Assembly (NCBI GenBank): GCA_963743595.1
Contig: CAVURW010000260.1
Location: 1-10,319 of the forward strand
Reading direction: 5' to 3'
Source: CAVURW01 sp963743595
GTDB taxonomy: Bacteria > Verrucomicrobiota > Verrucomicrobiia > Methylacidiphilales > UBA1321
Length of the DNA: 10,319 nt
Of the stretch, positions 5,717 through 10,319 are shown in pieces (positions within the stretch are counted from its first letter, which is position 1; the number at the start of each line of letters is the position of its first letter). Both the position numbers and the translations under genes were made by a program. The notes beneath the pieces were generated by a model. That model saw only the letters and a program-made list of their open reading frames with translations, did not search any database and had not been told where the DNA came from.

Positions 5717-5764
5717 ATGGATTTATCTAGAATGAGACTCGCATCAACACTTTCTATGAATTAA
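5717..5764 (+). CDS. Possible 15-aa leader ORF before the secreted protein gene
   Basis: The ATG-to-TAA frame reads MDLSRMRLASTLSMN. AGGGAG lies about 10 nt upstream of the ATG, a better ribosome binding site than that of the next gene, which starts 14 nt after the stop. It may be a leader peptide or chance. Confidence 0.15.
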   Translation: MDLSRMRLASTLSMN

Positions 5765-5778
5765 AAAGTTTTCCTCGC

Positions 5779-6405
5779 ATGAAACGGCTATTGTCACTGT
5801 TCTTCGCTTGCCTAGTACTTGCACTGGGGAGTCTGGCTGAGGGAAAAGATGGAGAAGGGGCATTTCCTCGTGTCGACCTTAAAATTGTCGGCGACCAAGA
5901 AACGGCAACTCTAGTTGTTCCTGTGGGTAAGTTCTTTTTTCTAGGGCTCCGCAATAACCTTACTGGTAAGGATTTTGAACTCCTGTCCGGTAAAATGCCC
6001 TCGGATAATGGACCGGTACCCTTTCTGCGTTTCACTGCTGTAGTGTCTATCACTGAAAGCGAGGATGACAAAAATCTATTGAACTATACTTATGAGAGTA
6101 GAATGGATTCTGCAGATAGATTGAGAGTAAAGGTACCATTGGTTGAGGGTTCATTTCAATCCCAGCTTTCCGAACAGAACCGTAAGTTGCTCGTAACTCA
6201 TCATATTCCAACCGGGCACACATCTCTTGACCGCAACACAATATACCAGGCAGGCAACTGGAAAGTAGTTTCGACGACAGGAGCAGCGCCTGTATTAGAT
6301 GTCACCCTCGTATTTATCGTGGCTGACTCAAAGAGCGAGTTGTTAAGGCGACTCCATCCTGAAAAGGAACTTGAAATCCCACAACTCAATTGGGATTCTG
6401 ATTAG
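5779..6405 (+). CDS. Secreted or periplasmic 208-aa protein of unknown function
   Basis: The N-terminus MKRLLSLFFACLVLALGSLA is a clear Sec signal peptide: positive charge, a hydrophobic core over residues 4-17, and likely cleavage around residues 20-23 (SLA-EG or near it). There is no lipobox in the right place; the Cys at 11 lies within the core. The mature part of about 185 residues alternates hydrophobic and polar residues as expected for a beta-rich protein (LKIVGDQETATLVVPVGKFF; VLDVTLVFIVA near the end) and has no other membrane span. No domain was recognised. The ribosome binding site is poor (AAAAAG about 12 nt upstream). It converges with the EmrA-type gene, whose stop is 58 bp beyond its own, with no clear terminator between them. 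Confidence 0.72.
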   Translation: MKRLLSLFFACLVLALGSLAEGKDGEGAFPRVDLKIVGDQETATLVVPVGKFFFLGLRNNLTGKDFELLSGKMPSDNGPVPFLRFTAVVSITESEDDKNLLNYTYESRMDSADRLRVKVPLVEGSFQSQLSEQNRKLLVTHHIPTGHTSLDRNTIYQAGNWKVVSTTGAAPVLDVTLVFIVADSKSELLRRLHPEKELEIPQLNWDSD

Positions 6406-6463
6406 AGCAGTGTTTTTCGGACAATGGGTCAACGCACGATCGATACTTGGTGGTAAGGTTCGA

Positions 6464-7435
6464 CTATTCTAGTTGGGCTTTGATTGGCGCGGCGCTTGAA
6501 GACGCAATCGGCTGTGCGTTTTGAGACGCTACAGGAACCGGCAGCAAGTGAACGTCTGTCTCGACAGAGAGACCGGGCACAAGGCGTTGTTCATAGCCCC
6601 GGATACTGTCTACATCCAAGACGATCTTCAAAGGGACGCGCTGCACGATTTTCGTGTAGTTACCGGTGGCGTTTTCGGGAGGCAGAAGAGCGAACACGGA
6701 GCCAGAGCCTGGGGAGAAGCTATCGACATGTCCGGTAAAGGTATGCCCCGAGATCTCGTCGATATGGATGGCCACCTGCTGGCCGGGCAGCATGTGACCA
6801 ACTTGAGTCTCTTTGTAGTTGGCGACGACCCAAAGGTCTTGAACCACCGACATGAGCACGGTTCCTTGGCTCAAACGGTTGCCCGTTTCGACGGTCTTGT
6901 TACCGACAATTCCATCTGTGGGAGCAACGATGGAGCAGTAGCTCAGCTGATCGATCGCATCTTCCAACGTTGCCTTGGCGGTGCCTCGAACGGCGTTAGC
7001 GGCATCGTATTCCTGGCGGGAGATGGCTCCGGTGTTCAGGAGTCGATTGTCGCGATCAAAGTCGGCTTGCGCGCGATCATAATCGGCCTGAGCTTTGTCG
7101 ACAGCTACCTGATAGTCACGAGGATCGAGGCGGACCAAAACTTGCCCCTTCTTCACCGGTTCATTGTCGTCGACATCGACTTCGGTGACGGTGCCTGAAA
7201 TTCGGGTGCTGATCGAATGGACGTGGCCAGTGGTGAACGCGTCGTCAGTTGTTTGGTGGTACGAAGAATAATAGAGATAGATGGCAATCAGGGCGATGGC
7301 GATCAAGCCTCCAGTAGCCATCGCGATTTGTTTTAGAAATGGCTTCGGCTTTGAGCCGGGGCTGGAGCTGACTTCGGTTGGCTCCGTGGTTTTAGGAATG
7401 GTCTGCAACTTGGAATCGGTAGGGAGTTTAGTCAT
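6464..7435 (-). CDS. emrA: HlyD/EmrA-type membrane fusion protein (efflux adaptor)
   Basis: This 323-aa adaptor links an inner-membrane drug transporter to an outer-membrane channel in Gram-negative cells. The N-terminus is cytoplasmic and Pro/Ser-rich (1-35), with one membrane anchor at about 36-57 (IAMATGGLIAIALIAIYLYY). Next come the lipoyl-like half at about 70-108 (SGTVTEVDVDDNEPVKKGQV), an alpha-helical hairpin at about 108-166, the second lipoyl half (SIVAPTDGIVGN, 168-179) and a beta-barrel. ALLPPENATGNYTKIVQRVP (249-268) is a signature shared with EmrA. The hairpin is short compared with E. coli EmrA (390 aa). It follows tetR by 20 bp in the same direction, so the two form one operon, while the matching transporter is transcribed divergently. 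No outer-membrane channel gene is in the window. Confidence 0.92.
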   Translation of the reverse strand: MTKLPTDSKLQTIPKTTEPTEVSSSPGSKPKPFLKQIAMATGGLIAIALIAIYLYYSSYHQTTDDAFTTGHVHSISTRISGTVTEVDVDDNEPVKKGQVLVRLDPRDYQVAVDKAQADYDRAQADFDRDNRLLNTGAISRQEYDAANAVRGTAKATLEDAIDQLSYCSIVAPTDGIVGNKTVETGNRLSQGTVLMSVVQDLWVVANYKETQVGHMLPGQQVAIHIDEISGHTFTGHVDSFSPGSGSVFALLPPENATGNYTKIVQRVPLKIVLDVDSIRGYEQRLVPGLSVETDVHLLPVPVASQNAQPIASSSAAPIKAQLE

Positions 7436-7455
7436 AGTTTTCTTTCGGGGTTGGG

Positions 7456-8043
7456 TTAAGACTGTTGGGTTTTGAGTTGGGCCAGAGCCAACGCGGAGGC
7501 TATGGCTCCTTCCAGGATTTCGTCGGAAAGGGTGGGTTGATCGACGGCTCGTGAGAGCTGAATGGCTCCCATCAGTAGGGAGAAAATCGATTTGGCTGTT
7601 TTCCTCTTAGCGTCCTCAGATTGACCGCCGGGTAGGTATTTCGAGATGGATTCGGTCACAATGGCGACGTTTTCAGTGAAGGCTTTACGGCTGGTTCCTG
7701 GGTGACGCGCCAACTCGGCAGCCAGGGCCGCTGCAGCGCAGCCGTTTGCGGCGTTATCCCGGTGACTGGATCGAAGATAATGCCGGATCCACCCTTCAAG
7801 CCCACCCTCTTGGACCTGATTTTCAAATCGCTCGACGAAGCGTTTCGAGGTCTCCTCCATAACGGCTCTGACGAGATCTTCCTTAGAAGAAAAGTGGCTG
7901 TAAAAACCGCCGTGGGTTAGGCCAGCATCGGCCATTAGATCGGCTAGGCCAACCGAGGCGATTCCGTCTTTGCGAAATCGCGCTGAGGCGGTTTCAATGA
8001 TCCGTTGGCGGGTGGTTTCTTTATGTCCTTTTTCGTAGCGCAT
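7456..8043 (-). CDS. TetR-family transcriptional repressor
   Basis: The 195-aa protein starts MRYEKGHKETTRQRIIETAS. The HTH lies at about residues 29-50 (ASVGLADLMADAGLTHGGFY), followed by SHFSSKEDLV, the typical TetR N-terminal domain. The C-terminal ligand domain includes NGCAAAALAAELARH. I used the ATG at 8043; the frame also reaches a TTG at 8052, but that would abut the AAGG that serves as ribosome binding site for the ATG (9 nt away). The gene is divergent from the efflux transporter and upstream of its adaptor in the same operon. A good promoter and operator-like boxes lie in the divergent region, so self-repression and control of both efflux genes is likely. The inducer is unknown. 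Confidence 0.9.
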   Translation of the reverse strand: MRYEKGHKETTRQRIIETASARFRKDGIASVGLADLMADAGLTHGGFYSHFSSKEDLVRAVMEETSKRFVERFENQVQEGGLEGWIRHYLRSSHRDNAANGCAAAALAAELARHPGTSRKAFTENVAIVTESISKYLPGGQSEDAKRKTAKSIFSLLMGAIQLSRAVDQPTLSDEILEGAIASALALAQLKTQQS

Positions 8044-8059
8044 GAGCGGCAACCTTTTT

Positions 8060-8087
8060 AAATTACGATCAACATATCACATGTCAA
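8060..8087 (-). promoter_or_regulatory. Promoter of tetR-emrA
   Basis: On the minus strand TTGACA (8087-8082), a 16-bp spacer and TAATTT (8065-8060) form a near-consensus housekeeping promoter, 16 nt before the ATG of tetR. The -35 overlaps operator-like box O1, as expected for autorepression. Confidence 0.55.
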
Positions 8088-8099
8088 TCGGCATGCAAC
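8070..8099. promoter_or_regulatory. Operator-like box O1 (tetR side)
   Basis: CAACATATCA at 8070-8079 is the exact reverse complement of TGATATGTTG at 8131-8140 in box O2. O1 also carries ATGTCAATCGGCATGCAAC, which matches box O2 (ATGTTGACCGACATGCAAC) at 14 of 19 positions as a direct repeat. It covers the -35 and spacer of the tetR promoter. Binding by the neighbouring TetR protein is inferred. Confidence 0.45.
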
Positions 8100-8124
8100 C
8101 TCTTTTTTTGGTTGCAGTGCGTTC

Positions 8125-8153
8125 ATCATATGATATGTTGACCGACATGCAAC
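8125..8153. promoter_or_regulatory. Operator-like box O2 (emrB side)
   Basis: It contains the perfect palindrome ATCATATGAT (8125-8134), the TGATATGTTG arm (8131-8140) inverted relative to O1, and ATGTTGACCGACATGCAAC, a direct copy of O1 displaced by 54 bp. It covers the proposed emrB start at 8147, so a bound repressor would block initiation. A plus-strand promoter here is weak at best (TTGGTT at 8108, TATGAT at 8129, 15-bp spacer). Confidence 0.45.
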
Positions 8154-9712
8154 ACAATTCTTCCGCGACTTGGTCGGATCAAAAAAAACTCCTGCTCTTC
8201 GGTCTCATGGCGATTGGCCAGTTCATGGCACTTCTCGATACCCAAATCGTCGCCGCTTCCCTTTCTGATATCCAGGCGGGCCTCGCCTCTTCCCCTGACG
8301 AAAGTTCCTGGGTGCAGACGGCGTATTTGATCGGTGAGATCGTCATGATCCCGCTCTCCGGTTGGCTGTCTCGCGCGTTTTCCACACGGTGGCTTTTCAC
8401 CGCTTCAGCGGCAGCCTTTACCCTCGCTAGCATCGTGTGCGGTTTCGCCTGGGATATTGATTCGATGACCGCCGCTCGCGCGGTTCAGGGCTTCGTGGGT
8501 GGCGCGATGATTCCCACCGTTTTTGCGACGGGCTACGCTCTCTTTACGGGTAAGAAGCGGGCGCTTATTCCTGCCACGCTCGGTCTCCTCAGCAGCCTCG
8601 CTCCCACGCTCGGTCCCACGCTGGGCGGTTGGATCACCGACACACTTTCCTGGCACTGGCTCTTCTTCGTTAATATTGTGCCCGGTTTGGTGATCGTGGC
8701 TACAGTCCCCCTCTTCGGCGCGATCGACGAAGCCGATTTTTCGCTCCTCAAGAAATTCGATTTTATCGGTCTATTTCTGCTCGCTCTGTCACTCGGCAGT
8801 TTCGAATATGTCCTTGAAGAAGGTTATCGGTGGAACTGGTTGGACGATCCGACCATTCGGAACTGGGCCGTGACCGCTGGGATTTCCGGAGTTCTTTTCG
8901 TCTGGCGTTGTTTGGTTCACCCCAGTCCGATCATCGATTTTACTCTGCTGCGAAATCGCACTTATGCGGTGGCTTCGCTCTTTATTTTCATCGTGGGTTT
9001 TGGGCTATTCGGCGGCGTTTATGTTCTCCCTTTATTCCTGGCGCGAGTCGCGAAATTTGATGCGCGTGAAATCGGTGACGCCGTATTCGTGGCCGGTCTT
9101 TCCCAGATCGCTGTAGTACCGCTTGTGGCCCGGCTTTCACAAAAGCTCGACCCCAGAATCATGTTGTCTGTCGGGTTTGTCGTCTTCGCATTCGGTCTGG
9201 CCCTCGGCTCCGGCGCCACCTCACAATGGCAAGGCGGTGAGTTCTTCTGGCCACAAATCGTTCGAGGCGTCGCTATCCTCCTGTGCATTGTCCCCGCAAC
9301 CAATATGGCCCTTGGAGCCCTCCCTCCCAATCAGTTGAAAATGGCCAGCGCCCTTTTTAATACGACACGGAATCTGGGTGGCGCGATCGGAATCGCGGCG
9401 ATCAACACGTGGCTGAACGACCGAACCAACCTCCACTGGCATCGACTCGCGGAATCGCTTCATGCGGGAGACCCTCGGGTCCAAACGTGGTTGCACAACG
9501 CCTCGCTTCACCTGGGTAGAGCGAGCGACGACCCCGCACTGACCCTCAAACGAACGATGTCCCTTCTGGCCCAGACGGTACGCCAGGAAGCCGTCACCAT
9601 GGCCTTCGCCGATGTCTTCTGGTCGATCTCCGTCCTGTTCCTACTCGTTCTCATCTTCGTTCCGCTGCTGAAGCCAGCACTCCCGCCCACCGCCTCGGCT
9701 GACACTCACTAA
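8147..9712 (+). CDS. emrB: EmrB-type multidrug efflux transporter (MFS, DHA2, 14 TMS)
   Basis: The inner-membrane proton-drug antiporter is 521 aa from the ATG at 8147, near the 512 aa of E. coli EmrB. Numbering from there: TM1 carries MALLDTQIVAASL (27-39; the LD.TIV.VAL motif of 14-TMS drug transporters), SGWLSRAFSTRWLF (71-84) is motif A-like, TAARAVQG (108-115) has the motif B Arg, and LAPTLGPTLGGWI (151-163) is motif C, typical of antiporters. About fourteen hydrophobic spans follow each other to the end. The frame is open to an ATG at 8042 but the upstream part overlaps tetR and the operators, and no start has a good ribosome binding site. Alternatives are the ATGs at 8135 and 8093. The adaptor partner is encoded divergently. 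Confidence 0.92.
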   Translation: MQHNSSATWSDQKKLLLFGLMAIGQFMALLDTQIVAASLSDIQAGLASSPDESSWVQTAYLIGEIVMIPLSGWLSRAFSTRWLFTASAAAFTLASIVCGFAWDIDSMTAARAVQGFVGGAMIPTVFATGYALFTGKKRALIPATLGLLSSLAPTLGPTLGGWITDTLSWHWLFFVNIVPGLVIVATVPLFGAIDEADFSLLKKFDFIGLFLLALSLGSFEYVLEEGYRWNWLDDPTIRNWAVTAGISGVLFVWRCLVHPSPIIDFTLLRNRTYAVASLFIFIVGFGLFGGVYVLPLFLARVAKFDAREIGDAVFVAGLSQIAVVPLVARLSQKLDPRIMLSVGFVVFAFGLALGSGATSQWQGGEFFWPQIVRGVAILLCIVPATNMALGALPPNQLKMASALFNTTRNLGGAIGIAAINTWLNDRTNLHWHRLAESLHAGDPRVQTWLHNASLHLGRASDDPALTLKRTMSLLAQTVRQEAVTMAFADVFWSISVLFLLVLIFVPLLKPALPPTASADTH

Positions 9713-9863
9713 TTGTCAGTCTATCGAGGTTGTCCACAGAAAACGTCCGTGGATTAGGAGCATCCGGGTTTGCACCCAAAAATTTATATCGGTGACCGTT
9801 GTCACTCGGGTGGAAAGGCGTTAGTGTCGCGACATTGGACGGTTAGCCAAATAATTTATCGAT

Positions 9864-10319
9864 GTGACTCAAAGAATTCGACATCTCGACGCGTTGAGAG
9901 GAATTGCCGCCCTGGCAGTAGCCCTGGACCACTGCTGCGTTTGCATCCCGGAAACGCCATGTAGAGAATTGGCGATTTCGCTTTTTGGTCGGTCTCCGGT
10001 CGTCTTTTTCTTCCTGCTGAGTGGGTTGGTACTCGGGGGTAGTCTGAACCAATTTCCGCGCCGATTCACCATGATCAGCTATCTGATTCAGAGGTTTTTC
10101 CGGCTCTACCCGCCCGTGCTGGTAACAAAGATCTTGGCGATCGCTCTGCTCTGCGTTTTGGATTGGCGGATGTTTCACATCGGGTTACCGGACGAATTTA
10201 ATTTATGGGTGGGCAAAGCGCGCTCCGTGGATACGGTCTACAAGTACTTTTTAGAGGTGAGTCTGGTGAGCGATAACCTGAATCCCGTGGCGTGGAGCAT
10301 TTACGTGGAGGTGATCTGC
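9864..10319 (+). CDS. Acyltransferase 3 (OafA/YrhL-like) membrane protein, 3' truncated by the window
   Basis: The frame is open for 152 codons to the window edge. It starts VTQRIRHLDALRGIAALAVA and continues LDHCC, giving the R-x10-H motif of the family (Arg12 and His23). Next come FGRSPVVFFFLLSGLVLGGS (41-60, the F.LSG..L block of TM2), YLIQRFFRLYPPVLV (73-87; the R..R..P block) and NPVAWSIYVEV (140-150; the W.L..E motif). The family transfers acyl groups, often acetyl, to sugars of surface polysaccharides, peptidoglycan or small molecules. The start is the GTG at 9864, since TAA at 9852-9854 closes the frame just upstream and no ATG precedes the first motif. No ribosome binding site is visible. 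Confidence 0.85.
   Translation, partial: MTQRIRHLDALRGIAALAVALDHCCVCIPETPCRELAISLFGRSPVVFFFLLSGLVLGGSLNQFPRRFTMISYLIQRFFRLYPPVLVTKILAIALLCVLDWRMFHIGLPDEFNLWVGKARSVDTVYKYFLEVSLVSDNLNPVAWSIYVEVIC

Noticed and set aside
6521..7198. 225-codon plus-strand frame opposite the EmrA-type gene
   Set aside because: The minus strand encodes a clear membrane fusion protein with recognised motifs; the plus frame has no family features.
9733..9753. Terminator after the EmrB-type gene (TCCAC...GTGGA)
   Set aside because: Only a 5-bp stem with an 11-nt loop and no T-tract; too weak to call.

Overview
The window looks like a chromosomal stretch of a free-living, non-enteric bacterium of moderate GC. The PVC group (Verrucomicrobia or Planctomycetes) is my best guess, at low to moderate confidence. 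The grounds are the style of a recombinase C-terminal tail at 5487-5603 and many genes without clear Shine-Dalgarno sequences. No rRNA, complete tRNA or CRISPR array was found.

Left region (1-404): no convincing gene. It holds three strong stem-loops and one weak 49-codon frame.

Accessory block (405-5603, all on the minus strand). Read in the direction of transcription it holds: a 38-aa remnant resembling a recombinase tail next to a tRNA T-arm-like sequence; an intact 215-aa protein of unknown function; a broken AbiEi-type antitoxin N-terminus; a repeat-bearing gap; a 90-aa small protein translationally coupled to a nucleotidyltransferase-like gene with two frameshifts; then three tandem paralogues A, B and C of a family I do not recognise. 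A and B are both exactly 332 aa if homologous starts are used. C keeps only the N-terminal part. Both junctions, A/B and B/C, carry the same 31-bp sequence (30/31 identical) holding a start codon 5 nt after the preceding stop. At A/B this opens a separate 27-aa leader frame that ends 1 nt before B. At B/C the same start is in frame with C. The block looks like a decaying mobile island that carried AbiE-like toxin-antitoxin genes, with the A/B/C family as unexplained cargo.

Right region (5717-10319): a secreted 208-aa protein of unknown function (+), then a convergent pair of minus-strand genes, tetR and an EmrA-type membrane fusion protein, which diverges from a plus-strand EmrB-type DHA2 efflux transporter. 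The roughly 100-bp tetR/emrB divergent region has a good TTGACA-N16-TAATTT promoter for tetR and two operator-like boxes 54 bp apart. One box covers the tetR -35 and the other covers the emrB start. This is a self-repressed multidrug efflux module with its adaptor and pump on opposite strands. The window ends inside an acyltransferase-3 (OafA/YrhL-like) membrane gene that starts at a GTG and runs off the edge.
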